Origin: UBA6522 sp965221035
Lineage (GTDB): Bacteria; Pseudomonadota; Gammaproteobacteria; Steroidobacterales; Rariloculaceae
Length of the DNA stretch: 64,000 nt
NCBI GenBank assembly: GCA_965221035.1
Contig: OZ244860.1
Location: 3,753,997-3,817,996 of the forward strand
Direction: 5' to 3'
The notes beneath the pieces were generated by a model that had not been told where the DNA came from, ran no database searches, and saw nothing but the letters and a program-made list of their open reading frames with translations. This document shows, in pieces, positions 8,122-16,479 of this stretch; position 1 is the stretch's first letter; the number at the start of each line of letters is the position of its first letter. The position numbers and the translations under genes are program-made.

Positions 8122-9567
8122 TCAGCCTGCGGTGCTCCGATTCAGGTAGCCGGGTTGGCCGGGCCGCACCAGGTTGCCGACGACCAGGCACCCGATGGCG
8201 ACGACGACGGTGACCAGGGCGTTCGGCATCCCCGCCATACCGAGCCAGTCGGGCAGGTCGCTGAACGACCATAACGAATTGGCGATCCAGCTTGCCAGCA
8301 GCGTCGTGATGGCCACACCCTGGTTGCAGCGCCAGAACAAGCCGAAAACCAGCACCCAGAATACCGGCACGAGCCAGGCGAACAGCCAGTTCATCGCCGC
8401 GAGAATCGGCGGCAGGAAGGATGCCACGCCGATTGCGGTGCCTGCCACGATCACGATGACGACGCGCATCACCAGCGTCATACGCCCTTCGTCTGCGTTC
8501 GGGTTATACAGGTTTCGATAAATGTCATGGCTGAAGATCGTCGCGATCGCCAGGGAGATCATCGCGAAGGTGGAAAGTATCGCCGCGAGGAACGCGGCCA
8601 GCAGCATCGCCGCGAGCCAGTTGGGAAGGTAGGCCACGAGCATGGAGGTGGCGGCCACCTTCTGACCGAGCACCTGAAATTCGGGAATCGACTTCGCCGC
8701 GAGGCCGAGCACCACGGCGAACACGCCGAACAACCCGTTGACCGGGGCGGCGATCCACAGGGCGCGCATGATGGTCCTTTCGCTTTTCGCCGCCATGGCA
8801 GGCTGCAGCAGCATCTGGTTGATGCCCTGGCTGAAGATCACCGCAACCAGCGTACCGAGCACGAATGTCAGCATAATCTCCGCGTTGCCGAAGATCGAGA
8901 GCATGTGCGCCTGGTCGGCACCCAGGTAGAACTGCTCGACCGAATCGAAATTCCGGCCGGGCAGGTTCAGGGCCACGACGATGACGGCGAGGATCAACCC
9001 AACGTACATGACCACCGCGTTGACCAGGTTGACGATACCGATTTCGTTGATGCCGGCAAGGATGACATAGAGGATGCCGAGAACGCCGCCGACGACGGCG
9101 CCGGTGGGTATGCTCCAGTCGGTGAGCGAGGCGAAGATGATGCCGATACCCTGCGCCTCGACGGTCAATATCCCGAACAGCACCCCGGCCATGACGCAGG
9201 ATACGAGCAGACGCGTCTCCACGCCGTAGCTCATCTGGAGCAGCTGCGGCACGGTCGCCACGCCGACTCTCCTCAGCCAGACGCCCGTGCCGAGACATAC
9301 GACCACCAACAGGATCACGTGTGCGAGGCTGAACCAGACAGCGGCGGCGCCCAGTATCCAGGCCATCTCGAAGACGCCGAGGATATGCGCGGTACCCAGG
9401 ACTGTCAGCGCAAGCGTGACGGCGACCACAGGCATCGGCAGACTGCGATGGGCCAGGGCGAATTCGTCCTTGGCCGTCGCGTCCCTGCGGCGCTGCAGCC
9501 AGAGGCCGAGCCCGACGATCACGATGACTTCGTACGCCAGGACGGCGCCTAGCAATGTGTAATTCAT
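8122..9567 (-). CDS. Sodium:solute symporter (SSS family)
   Basis: The 481-residue integral membrane protein has about 13 hydrophobic helices and the SSS features GTAHILGVFEMAWILG, a long central region with QGINQMLLQPAMAAKSER and the late AAFLAAILSTFAMISLA helix. It imports a carboxylate-like organic solute with sodium. An AAGGAA ribosome site is 5 bases before the ATG. It is the first gene of the operon continuing into two microproteins and BKACE. That context suggests a keto acid or related substrate, but the family is too broad for a firm call. Confidence 0.9.
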   Translation of the reverse strand: MNYTLLGAVLAYEVIVIVGLGLWLQRRRDATAKDEFALAHRSLPMPVVAVTLALTVLGTAHILGVFEMAWILGAAAVWFSLAHVILLVVVCLGTGVWLRRVGVATVPQLLQMSYGVETRLLVSCVMAGVLFGILTVEAQGIGIIFASLTDWSIPTGAVVGGVLGILYVILAGINEIGIVNLVNAVVMYVGLILAVIVVALNLPGRNFDSVEQFYLGADQAHMLSIFGNAEIMLTFVLGTLVAVIFSQGINQMLLQPAMAAKSERTIMRALWIAAPVNGLFGVFAVVLGLAAKSIPEFQVLGQKVAATSMLVAYLPNWLAAMLLAAFLAAILSTFAMISLAIATIFSHDIYRNLYNPNADEGRMTLVMRVVIVIVAGTAIGVASFLPPILAAMNWLFAWLVPVFWVLVFGLFWRCNQGVAITTLLASWIANSLWSFSDLPDWLGMAGMPNALVTVVVAIGCLVVGNLVRPGQPGYLNRSTAG

Positions 9568-9706
9568 GTTTTTCCTTGTCCGGCCGGCACGTTGCCGGTA
9601 ATTCGTTCCAAGATCTCGTTTCGTGTGCCGAAAGGCGAGTTTCCAAGTGTAGCGTCTATCGCATCGTTGCGGGTTCGAATGTAGTCAATTTTGATTGGAA
9701 TGGATA

Positions 9707-9745
9707 TGATGTCATGACATCAATTGAGCTGAGGTCAAGACATCA
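9707..9745. promoter_or_regulatory. Probable toxin-antitoxin operator
   Basis: A perfect 16-base palindrome TGATGTCATGACATCA occupies 9707-9722, and a further half-site GACATCA occupies 9739-9745, ending on the first base of the antitoxin start. VapB-type antitoxins commonly bind such palindromes over their own promoter and repress the pair. Confidence 0.6.
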
Positions 9746-10011
9746 TGCGCAGCACCGTACGAATCGACGACGACTTGATGACCACCGTCAAGGCTCGGGC
9801 TACGGGCGAGGGCGTATCGATGACGAAAATGCTCAATCGGGTGGTGCGGTTGGGCCTTGAAGCGATGAGCCTTAAAGCTGAGAAATCCACTCCATACCGG
9901 GAAACGACGTTCCGCATGGGGCGCCCCCAAGTCGACCTCGACAAGGCGCTCGCGCTGGCCGCCAGTCTTGAAGACGATGAGACGCTCTGCAAGATCTCAT
10001 TGCGAAAATGA
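9745..10011 (+). CDS. Antitoxin, ribbon-helix-helix type (VapB-like)
   Basis: The 88-residue protein has an N-terminal MRSTVRIDDDLMTTVKARATGEGVS segment typical of ribbon-helix-helix DNA-binding antitoxins, with the beta-strand TVRI and two following helices, and a charged C-terminal tail that would wrap the toxin. Its stop overlaps the toxin ATG (ATGA), the usual coupled arrangement. It should neutralise the PIN toxin and, with it, repress the operon through the palindrome just upstream. Confidence 0.82.
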   Translation: MRSTVRIDDDLMTTVKARATGEGVSMTKMLNRVVRLGLEAMSLKAEKSTPYRETTFRMGRPQVDLDKALALAASLEDDETLCKISLRK

Positions 10012-10466
10012 AGATTGTGGACGTGAATGTGCTCCTTTATGCGGTCAACGAGGAGGCGCACCAGCACTCGACTGTTCGCTGGTGGTGGGAGCGCGCTTTG
10101 AGCGCGGACGAGACCATCGGACTGCCCTGGTTGGTGCTTTCCGGGTTCTTGCGCCTGTCGACCCACTCGAAAGTGTTTCCCCAGCCACTTTCCGTGGACA
10201 CTGCGCTCAAGAAAGTCGACGCTTGGCTGTCGGCCCGCCCGGTCGCGGCGATATCGGAAAAACCCGGCCATTGGTCCATGCTGCGGCGGCTATTGGCCGA
10301 CGCCGGCACTGCGGGGAACTTGACGACGGACACGCACTTGGCGGCCTTGGCCATCACGCACCATGCGGCTTTGGTCTCGTGCGATGGCGATTTTGCGCGG
10401 TTTCAAGGGCTGCGTTGGGAGAATCCGTTGTCCGGAAAAATCCGTCTGAACCCGGATTTCCGGTAG
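10008..10466 (+). CDS. PIN-domain ribonuclease toxin (VapC-like)
   Basis: The 152-residue protein starts MKIVDVNVLLYAVNEEA, the classic first acidic motif of PIN ribonucleases (Asp5), and carries later acidic residues in TTDTHLAALAI and SCDGDFARF, giving the usual cluster of Asp residues that binds magnesium. Toxins of this family cut RNA, often tRNA. It overlaps the antitoxin gene by four bases. No damage is visible, so the pair may be active and could stabilise this gene-rich island (inference). Confidence 0.88.
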   Translation: MKIVDVNVLLYAVNEEAHQHSTVRWWWERALSADETIGLPWLVLSGFLRLSTHSKVFPQPLSVDTALKKVDAWLSARPVAAISEKPGHWSMLRRLLADAGTAGNLTTDTHLAALAITHHAALVSCDGDFARFQGLRWENPLSGKIRLNPDFR

Positions 10467-10523
10467 GCGCCGTCGGCCTCCTTCCGGGCGAGCGCCACCC
10501 GCAAATCTTGTGGAAAGCCTGTT

Positions 10524-11300
10524 TCATTGCGCTTCGCCGGGCACGTTGCCGGCGACTCGCTTGACGATGTCGTCCCGCGTCGCGATCAGCGGTTCCTTGA
10601 GCATGAATTCTATCCGGTCGTAGCGCGTCTTGGGCACGGGAATCGAAAGCGCCAGCGGGCGGTCGAATGCGTCGAGGAGGGCCGTGCCCACCGCGCAGAT
10701 TCCGTCGGTGTGCTCCTCAATGTCGTAAGCGATGCCGCTGGCAATCGTCGCCCGCACCTGTTGTTCCAGTAGCTCCGGGTCCGTGATCGTCGCGTCGGTG
10801 TCGTTCGCCAGAGGACGACGGAGCAACGTTCGTCGCCGCTCTTTGGGGAGGCAGGCAAGCAACGCCTTGCCGTTCGCCGTGCTGTGCAGCGGAAAGGCGG
10901 TTCCGACACGCGAGATTGCCGCGAGACGGTGCGAGCCGGCGACCTGGTCGATGAAGATCGCCTGGTTGTCGCTCAGGATCGACAAGTCCACGGTTTCACC
11001 AACCGTCCGTGACAGTTCGACGAGGTACGGGCGCGCCAGACCGACCATGTCGGTCGTCGCTGAGCGGCCGAGACGGACCAGTGCCGGACCCAGCTTGACC
11101 CGGCCATTGGAGGAGGCCGGCATCAGGAATTTCTCCTCGACCAGCGACGCGACGATGCGCTGAACCGTCGAACGGGCCAGATTCACGCGACCCGCGATCA
11201 CTCCCAGGCTCAAGCCCGCGGTTTCATGCTCGAGCGTGCGCAATACCTCGGCCGCCCTGGAAATCACCTGTATGCTGGTGCGTTCTCGCGCCTGGGCCAT
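10524..11300 (-). CDS. IclR-family transcriptional regulator
   Basis: I place the start at 11300 (MAQARERTSIQVISRAAEVL), giving 258 residues, the normal IclR length; longer frames upstream read through the intergenic promoter. The N-terminal helix-turn-helix includes LSLGVIAGRVNLARSTVQRIV (residues 31-51) and the C-terminal effector domain includes TANGKALLACLP and DGICAVGTALLD. It is divergent from the cyclase-cupin-SDR-dehydrogenase operon and likely controls it through the 21-base-spaced repeats at 11337-11367. The ligand is probably a pathway acid (inference). Confidence 0.9.
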   Translation of the reverse strand: MAQARERTSIQVISRAAEVLRTLEHETAGLSLGVIAGRVNLARSTVQRIVASLVEEKFLMPASSNGRVKLGPALVRLGRSATTDMVGLARPYLVELSRTVGETVDLSILSDNQAIFIDQVAGSHRLAAISRVGTAFPLHSTANGKALLACLPKERRRTLLRRPLANDTDATITDPELLEQQVRATIASGIAYDIEEHTDGICAVGTALLDAFDRPLALSIPVPKTRYDRIEFMLKEPLIATRDDIVKRVAGNVPGEAQ

Positions 11301-11336
11301 ATTGACAATCCAGCTTCCATTCGTACCGTATGCTTG

Positions 11337-11367
11337 TATCGTATAGTAGTACACATATATCGCATAG
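11337..11367. promoter_or_regulatory. Candidate IclR operator (two direct repeats)
   Basis: TATCGTATAG at 11337-11346 and TATCGCATAG at 11358-11367 are spaced exactly 21 bases, two turns of the DNA helix, in the 90-base gap between the divergent IclR and cyclase genes. This fits cooperative binding of a regulator dimer to one face of the DNA. Confidence 0.45.
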
Positions 11368-11390
11368 CGGTAAATTTCAGGAGAAAGCAA

Positions 11391-12260
11391 ATGCCCGGAT
11401 GGAAAGAAGGTGATTGGCGAGACGAAGATCTCTGCCGATTCGAGGAGTCCAACCTCGACAACCGCATGGGGATCGAGTTCTATGATCTGACCCACCCTTG
11501 GGGCGTGGGGCAGCCGTGCTGGCCGTACTTCGAGGACGTGAAGATCGAGCGCCTTCACAACATGTCAAAGTCCGGCGTCCTCACGCAGAAGATCACGACC
11601 GTCATGCACTCGGGCACGCACATTGACGCGCCGGGTCATGTCGTGCCGGGAACGCCCTTCATGGACGAGGTTCCGCTGCCGAATTTCTTCGGCACCGGTG
11701 TGGTTGTTTCGATTCCAAAGAAGAAATGGGAGGTCATCACCCCGGAAGACCTCGAAAATGCGCGGCCGAAGATACGCCAGGGCGACATCGTCATCGTCAA
11801 TACGGGCTGGCACAAGTACTACGGCGACAACCAGCACTACTACGGCTACTCGCCGGGCTTCTACAAGGAAGCGGGGGAGTGGTTCGTCGAAAGGAAAGTC
11901 AAGATGGTCGGTTCCGACACGCAAGCGCTCGACCACCCGTTGGGCACCGCCATCGCGCCCCACGGACCCGGCAAGCCGGACGGTCTGTTGCCGCATGTCT
12001 GCCAGGAATACCTTGAAACCACGGGGCGCACCGTGCTTGAGGATTTCCCCGACTGGGAACCGTGCCACAAGGCCATCCTGTCGAACGGCATCCTGGGATT
12101 CGAGAACGTCGGCGGCGACATCGACAAGGTGACCGGCAAGCGCGTCACGTTTGCCGCGTTCCCATGGCGCTGGAAGAGGGGCGACGGCTGCATCGTTCGC
12201 CTGGTCGCCATGCTCGATCCCAGCGGCGAGTATCGCATCGAGACCGGCGAGTCCGACTGA
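11391..12260 (+). CDS. Cyclase-family metal hydrolase (kynurenine formamidase-like)
   Basis: The start ATGCCCGGATGG at 11391 follows AGGAGA, giving 289 residues. The family hallmark HSGTHIDAPGH (H-x-GTH-x-D-x-P-x-H) is present near residue 74 and supplies the zinc ligands; EFYDLTHPWGVGQPCWP precedes it as in the family. Members hydrolyse amides or lactones, including N-formylkynurenine, isatin and ring-derived lactones. First gene of an operon with a cupin, an SDR and a hydroxyacyl-CoA dehydrogenase under a divergent IclR protein. A paralogue lies at 27724-28503 and a truncated relic at 23938-24027. Confidence 0.87.
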   Translation: MPGWKEGDWRDEDLCRFEESNLDNRMGIEFYDLTHPWGVGQPCWPYFEDVKIERLHNMSKSGVLTQKITTVMHSGTHIDAPGHVVPGTPFMDEVPLPNFFGTGVVVSIPKKKWEVITPEDLENARPKIRQGDIVIVNTGWHKYYGDNQHYYGYSPGFYKEAGEWFVERKVKMVGSDTQALDHPLGTAIAPHGPGKPDGLLPHVCQEYLETTGRTVLEDFPDWEPCHKAILSNGILGFENVGGDIDKVTGKRVTFAAFPWRWKRGDGCIVRLVAMLDPSGEYRIETGESD

Positions 12261-12284
12261 CGACGCGCCGGACAACAGGAGAAA

Positions 12285-12641
12285 ATGACCATGCAAATCA
12301 CACGCTTCGCCGATGCGCAACGCTACGATGTCCCCGGCCACTACGACATGCGCGCACTGCGGTTACAGGGGTTCGATGCCAGCGATTCGAAGTTCGCGTG
12401 GGCCGGGTTGTCCCAGTTTCTGCCGGGCGGGGGCGCGGAGATGGACGCAAGTCCGCTGGAGAAGATCTACGTCGTCCTGGACGGCGAGGTGACGGTCGAA
12501 CTGGGCGACGGCACCATCGAGAAGCTCGGCAAGCTCGATAGCTGTTACATAGCCGGCGGCGTGTCCCGCGCGGTGCGCAACGACAGAAATGATGTCGCAA
12601 CGATGCTCGTGCTGATGCCCTATCCGGAATCCGCCTCATGA
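12285..12641 (+). CDS. Cupin-domain protein
   Basis: The 118-residue protein is a single cupin barrel with LPGGGAEMDASPLEKIYVVLDGEV as first motif and a shorter second motif around SCYIAGGVSRAVRN. The usual two histidines of the first motif are not seen (there is no H-x-H), so metal binding may be reduced or altered. A second ATG six bases downstream fits the AGGAGA ribosome site slightly better. The stop overlaps the SDR start (ATGA), so the pair is translated together. Its role in the pathway is unknown. Confidence 0.75.
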   Translation: MTMQITRFADAQRYDVPGHYDMRALRLQGFDASDSKFAWAGLSQFLPGGGAEMDASPLEKIYVVLDGEVTVELGDGTIEKLGKLDSCYIAGGVSRAVRNDRNDVATMLVLMPYPESAS

Positions 12642-13438
12642 GCCTGCCGAAAATCGACACCTCCAAGCTGTTCGACGTCTCCGGAAAATCGGCGATCATC
12701 GTCGGCGCGACGGGTTCGTTCGGCAAGGTCTGCGCCGCGACGCTGGGCGACGCGGGGGCAAGGCTCGTCATCGCCGCCGGCAACGCGGACAATCTCGCCG
12801 AGGTGGGCGGGGAGCTGCGTGCCGCCGGTGCCGAGGCGGTCGAGGTCGCAAGAAGGCCGAATACGCCCGAAGATTGCGACGCGATCGTTTCCGCCGCGGT
12901 CGAGGCCCACGGCGGAGTCGACATCCTCGTGGTCGCTTCGGGTTTCAATGAAGTCTCGCCCATCGTCGACATGGAGCCGGAGCGTTTCGGGAAGATCATG
13001 CTCGCCAACGTCGACGGGCCGTGGCTGATGGCGAGATCGGCCGGCCGGCGGATGATCGAGCAGGGCAGGGGAGGCAAGGTCGTGTTCACGTCTTCGGCGC
13101 GCGGCAAGCTGGGCCACCCGGCAGGATATTCGGCCTATTGCACTTCGAAGTCGGCGACCGACGGGCTCACCAAGGCCCTGGGCTGCGAGTGGGGCAAGTA
13201 CGGCATCACAGTCAATGCGCTCGGACCGACCGTGTTCCGCTCGCCGGTGACGGAGTGGATGTTCGGGGAAGACGAGCACGCGCGCAGGGTTCGCGAGGGA
13301 TTTGTGGCCCGGGTGCCGGTGGGCCGGCTCGGCGAGCCGGAAGATCTGGCGGGGCCGCTCCTGTTCCTGTGTTCGGCGGCGTCCGATTTCCACACCGGCC
13401 ACATCGTGTACGCCGACGGCGGCTACACGGCGGGTTGA
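12638..13438 (+). CDS. Short-chain dehydrogenase/reductase (SDR)
   Basis: The 266-residue enzyme has a Rossmann nucleotide site IIVGATGSFGKVCA near residue 25, the Asp/Asn region DILVVASGFNEVSP, and the catalytic Ser-Tyr-Lys in SSARGKLGHPAGYSAYCTSK (Y-x3-K). It oxidises or reduces an alcohol/ketone with NAD(P). Coupled to the cupin upstream and followed after five bases by the hydroxyacyl-CoA dehydrogenase, so it most likely acts in the same ring-derived acid pathway. Confidence 0.9.
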   Translation: MSLPKIDTSKLFDVSGKSAIIVGATGSFGKVCAATLGDAGARLVIAAGNADNLAEVGGELRAAGAEAVEVARRPNTPEDCDAIVSAAVEAHGGVDILVVASGFNEVSPIVDMEPERFGKIMLANVDGPWLMARSAGRRMIEQGRGGKVVFTSSARGKLGHPAGYSAYCTSKSATDGLTKALGCEWGKYGITVNALGPTVFRSPVTEWMFGEDEHARRVREGFVARVPVGRLGEPEDLAGPLLFLCSAASDFHTGHIVYADGGYTAG

Positions 13439-13443
13439 ATCCC

Positions 13444-14361
13444 GTGACGGGCAAGCGGCCGGTCGCCGTGCTCGGCGGCGGGCTGATGGGTGCGGGGATC
13501 GCGCAGGTATTCGCCGCCGCGGGCTTTGGCGTTCGCGTCTACGAGCCGATCGACGAAGCACGCGAGACCGTGAAGGCGCGCATCGTCGAGAACCTGCGCA
13601 TGATCGGTGGCGATGTGACGGCGGTCGGAGCGGTGACGGTCCACGCCGATTTGGAGCCGGTCGTATCGTCGGCTGGTTTCGTGACCGAGGCCGTACCCGA
13701 GAAGCTGGACCTTAAGCGCTCCTTGTTCGCAGACCTCGAGCGACTCGCTCCGAACGACGCGATACTCGCCAGCAACTCCTCGGTCATACCCATATCGAAC
13801 ATTGCGGACGGCCTGGAAACGGCGGACCGGATGGTGGGCACGCACTGGTGGAATCCCCCCTACCTCATTCCGCTCGTCGAGGTCATCAAGGGCGCCATGA
13901 CCAGCGCGGAAACCATGGATGCGACCATGATGCTCATGCGGGATCTGGGCAAGGAAGCGGCCTACATCCGCAAGGACGTGCCCGGTTTCGTCGCAAATCG
14001 CCTTCAGCACGCGCTATGGCGCGAGGCGATCGCGATGGTGGCGGAAGGCATCTGCGACGCGCGCACGGTCGATACCTGCATCAAGAACAGCCTGGGCCAG
14101 CGGTTGGGTGCGCTCGGACCGCTGGAGAACGCCGACATGGTGGGTCTCGACCTGACGCTGGACATCCACCGGACCATCATCCCCGAACTCGATCGCAGCG
14201 CCGGTCCGAACCCCTATCTGAAGGCGCGAGTCGAAGCCGGCAAACTCGGATTCAAGACCCGCGAGGGCTTCATGAGCTGGACAGACGACGAAATGGCGGC
14301 GCTGCGCCGGCGGCTGGCGGAGCACCTGGTCAAGGCGCAGCGCAAGGGCAGTTCATCGTGA
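13444..14361 (+). CDS. 3-hydroxyacyl-CoA dehydrogenase
   Basis: I choose the GTG at 13444, five bases after the SDR stop, because the protein then starts VTGKRPVAVLGGGLMGAGIAQ with the NAD-binding GxGxMG motif at the expected place; 305 residues is the normal length for the single-function enzyme. THWWNPPYLIPLVEVIKG and DVPGFVANRLQHALWREA match the catalytic and C-terminal domains, with the conserved His and Asn in place. It would oxidise a 3-hydroxyacyl-CoA intermediate with NAD. Last gene of the IclR-controlled operon. Confidence 0.9.
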   Translation: MTGKRPVAVLGGGLMGAGIAQVFAAAGFGVRVYEPIDEARETVKARIVENLRMIGGDVTAVGAVTVHADLEPVVSSAGFVTEAVPEKLDLKRSLFADLERLAPNDAILASNSSVIPISNIADGLETADRMVGTHWWNPPYLIPLVEVIKGAMTSAETMDATMMLMRDLGKEAAYIRKDVPGFVANRLQHALWREAIAMVAEGICDARTVDTCIKNSLGQRLGALGPLENADMVGLDLTLDIHRTIIPELDRSAGPNPYLKARVEAGKLGFKTREGFMSWTDDEMAALRRRLAEHLVKAQRKGSSS

Positions 14362-14363
14362 AG

Positions 14364-14432
14364 GGTGGTCGGGAAGGTCAGTCCCGCAAGTTCAACGAGG
14401 AGTGCGGCCGGTTGGGAAACCTGGGCTATACT
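14364..14432 (+). pseudogene. Small coding relic with RKFNEECxRL motif
   Basis: Translation of this leader gives QSRKFNEECGRLGNLGY. The 22 bases 14385-14406 are identical to 52427-52448, where the motif ends a 38-residue open frame with a good ribosome site. The two are probably pieces of the same family, here lacking the front half. The family is not recognised. Confidence 0.4.
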
Positions 14433-14463
14433 GTCGCGACTTCGACCGCCGAGGGTAATCGAC

Positions 14464-15651
14464 ATGCGCAAGCCAGCTGCCGCGGGCGCCGTGATCGCTG
14501 CTGCGCTCGTTAGTGCAGTCGCCGCGGCGCAGGCACCGGAATCGTCGCCGCCGTTACCGGAGCTTCCGAAGCTTCTTGTGACCTACGAACACTCGATCCG
14601 GGTGGTCGAAGTGGCCGGCGGCCTCGCCAACCCCTGGAGCATCGCCTTTCTGCCCACCGGTGACATTCTCGTCACCGAGCGTCCCGGGCGGCTCCGGATC
14701 CTGCGCGGCGGCAGTCTCGATCCCGATCCCATCCCCGGTGTTCCCGACGTTCGGGTTACGGTGCTCGGCGGCCTGCTCGATGTCTTGCTGCACCCCGATT
14801 ACGAGACCAACGGCATCGTCTACCTGAGCTACTCGAAGGACATTGACGGCGAGAATCTGACGACAGCCATTGCGCGCGGCCGCTTCGACGGTGCAACGCT
14901 CGAAGGAGTCGAGGACATCTTCGTCGCGAGTACGCGAAGCAACTCCGTGGTGAACTTCGGCGGCCGCATGGTGTTCGGTCCCGACGGGCACCTGTATATG
15001 GCCGTCGGCGATCGCTGGGAACAGAACCGCGCGCAGGATACCCTGGACCACGGCGGCAAGGTAATTCGTCTGAACGACGACGGTAGCGTTCCGGATGACA
15101 ATCCCTTCGTCGGCCAGGCAGCCTATCTGCCGGAAATCTGGTCGCTCGGGCACCGCAGTCCGCAGGGGCTGGCCGTGCACCCGGAAACGGGGGAGATCTG
15201 GGAGAACGAGCACGGACCTCTCGGCGGCGACGAGATCAACATAGTCAGACCTGGCCGCAACTACGGCTGGCCCATCGTCTCGTACGGCACCGGCTACGAC
15301 GGCACGCAGATCACCGACACCGGACTGACGACACGTGCCGATCTTGAGTCTCCGTTCATGTACTGGGTGCCGTCGATCGCGATATCAGGCATGAGTTTTT
15401 ACACGGGCGACGCGTTCCCCGAGTGGCGGGGCAACGCCTTCGTCGGTGCATTGATGGAGGGGCGCGTTTCCTGGACCGGCCACATTCAGCGCCTGACCTT
15501 CAATGACGCCGGCCTGCCGATCATGCGCGAACCGATCATGGCCGAACTGAGGCAGAGGATTCGCGACGTCCGCCCTGGTCCTGACGGCCTGTTGTACGTG
15601 CTGACCGACGAGAATCCCGGGGCAGTGCTCAGGATCGAACCGGTCGAGTGA
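14464..15651 (+). CDS. Exported PQQ-type sugar dehydrogenase (glucose/sorbosone family)
   Basis: The ATG at 14464 gives 395 residues with a signal peptide ending near VAAAQAPE (residue 23), so the protein is periplasmic. The six-bladed propeller signatures LANPWSIAFLPTGDILVTERPG, SLGHRSPQGLAVHP and WENEHGPLGGDEINIVRPG match soluble aldose sugar dehydrogenases such as YliI. These use pyrroloquinoline quinone to oxidise sugars or other alcohols. It lies about 100 bases after the hydroxyacyl-CoA dehydrogenase and may have its own promoter. No PQQ synthesis genes are in the window. Confidence 0.9.
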   Translation: MRKPAAAGAVIAAALVSAVAAAQAPESSPPLPELPKLLVTYEHSIRVVEVAGGLANPWSIAFLPTGDILVTERPGRLRILRGGSLDPDPIPGVPDVRVTVLGGLLDVLLHPDYETNGIVYLSYSKDIDGENLTTAIARGRFDGATLEGVEDIFVASTRSNSVVNFGGRMVFGPDGHLYMAVGDRWEQNRAQDTLDHGGKVIRLNDDGSVPDDNPFVGQAAYLPEIWSLGHRSPQGLAVHPETGEIWENEHGPLGGDEINIVRPGRNYGWPIVSYGTGYDGTQITDTGLTTRADLESPFMYWVPSIAISGMSFYTGDAFPEWRGNAFVGALMEGRVSWTGHIQRLTFNDAGLPIMREPIMAELRQRIRDVRPGPDGLLYVLTDENPGAVLRIEPVE

Positions 15652-15687
15652 CGCCGGGGCCGATGTCCGCGGCACCTCTTCAGACAA

Positions 15688-16092
15688 CTACTCCGCCGAC
15701 ACGTGTATCCACGCGAGTCCGTCTACATGGTCGAAATGTCTGTCGCAGGAAACGAGGTCGGTACCCGTTTCCATGGCATGCGCCGCGACCCAGATGTCGT
15801 TGGTCGGAATCGGGCGTCCCTTCGCACGCAACGACGCTGCGATTCTCGCATAGCGGTCAGCGGTGGTGAGGCTCATTGCAGCTGTCGCAACGAGAGGGCT
15901 GGCGAGAAAGGCGCGCAGTTCGCGGGTGTTCCGGTCCAGATATGAACCGTGCCTGAAGCCATATAGCAGCTCTCCTATGACAACGAGTGGCAAAAGGATT
16001 TCTTCGGACTCGCGGACAATCTCGACGATCCGACGATGTCCCCGCTTAAGGTGCGAATACGCATTGGAATCCAGGAGGATCCTCACTTCCAC
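15688..16092 (-). CDS. PIN-domain toxin, second TA module
   Basis: The 134-residue protein begins VEVRILLDSNAYSHLKRG with the first PIN Asp, and has VVIGELLYGF, TNDIWVAAHAMETG and SCDRHFDHV, the acidic residues of a PIN ribonuclease of the VapC/FitB type. It starts with GTG; the start at 16092 overlaps the antitoxin end by 10 bases, and a second GTG at 16086 is equally possible. Intact by eye. Confidence 0.87.
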   Translation of the reverse strand: MEVRILLDSNAYSHLKRGHRRIVEIVRESEEILLPLVVIGELLYGFRHGSYLDRNTRELRAFLASPLVATAAMSLTTADRYARIAASLRAKGRPIPTNDIWVAAHAMETGTDLVSCDRHFDHVDGLAWIHVSAE

Positions 16093-16346
16093 ATTTCCTC
16101 GTCGATCCGGGAAAAATCTTCGAGGGCCCGATTCATCTCGGCAGCTTCTTCCTTCGTCCACGTGCCGATCAGGTGATCCAGAGAGTCCCCCACGACGTTC
16201 GGCATCGAATTGCGTTCTTCGAGGCCGGCACCACGGCGCAGCAACCTCAGCACCGCTCGATTCAACGAGATTGCCTCGCGGTTTGCGAGCTGCCTGATCC
16301 GATTCGCCAACTCGTCGTCAAAACCTCTGATCGTAAGTTGGTGCAT
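16083..16346 (-). CDS. Antitoxin of second TA module (FitA/VapB-like)
   Basis: The ATG at 16346 has GGAGG 7 bases upstream and gives 87 residues beginning MHQLTIRGFDDELANRIRQLA, a ribbon-helix-helix N-terminus like Arc or FitA. The C-terminal half (EERNSMPNVV to EEMWK) is charged and should hold the toxin. It overlaps the toxin gene, the usual coupled order. Repeats of TGACTCA just upstream are its probable operator. Confidence 0.82.
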   Translation of the reverse strand: MHQLTIRGFDDELANRIRQLANREAISLNRAVLRLLRRGAGLEERNSMPNVVGDSLDHLIGTWTKEEAAEMNRALEDFSRIDEEMWK

Positions 16347-16362
16347 CGTAGGCCTCCGGATC

Positions 16363-16403
16363 GAGTCACACATTTAGTCAATATGACTCACCCTAGTGAC
16401 TCA
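16363..16403. promoter_or_regulatory. Candidate operator repeats of second TA module
   Basis: TGACTCA occurs at 16384-16390 and 16397-16403, 13 bases apart, and its inverse GAGTCA at 16363-16368. The group lies directly before the antitoxin start on the minus strand and fits binding by a dimeric antitoxin. It also lies upstream of the AtoE gene read the other way. Confidence 0.5.
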
Positions 16404-16479
16404 CATCGCAAGCGTCAAGTATCAAGTTCACCGCGACGACGGTACGATAGGACCGCTCGTGCAAGTGCCCCAACTATCC

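Noticed and set aside
8527..9552. Long open frame of 341 codons on the plus strand opposite the symporter
   Set aside because: Its product is rich in His, Asp, Glu and Arg without hydrophobic core and mirrors the symporter codons; it is a shadow caused by high G+C.
12298..13561. Long minus-strand frames across the cupin, SDR and dehydrogenase genes
   Set aside because: Arg/Pro/Ala-rich translations with no motif, antisense to a well-supported operon.
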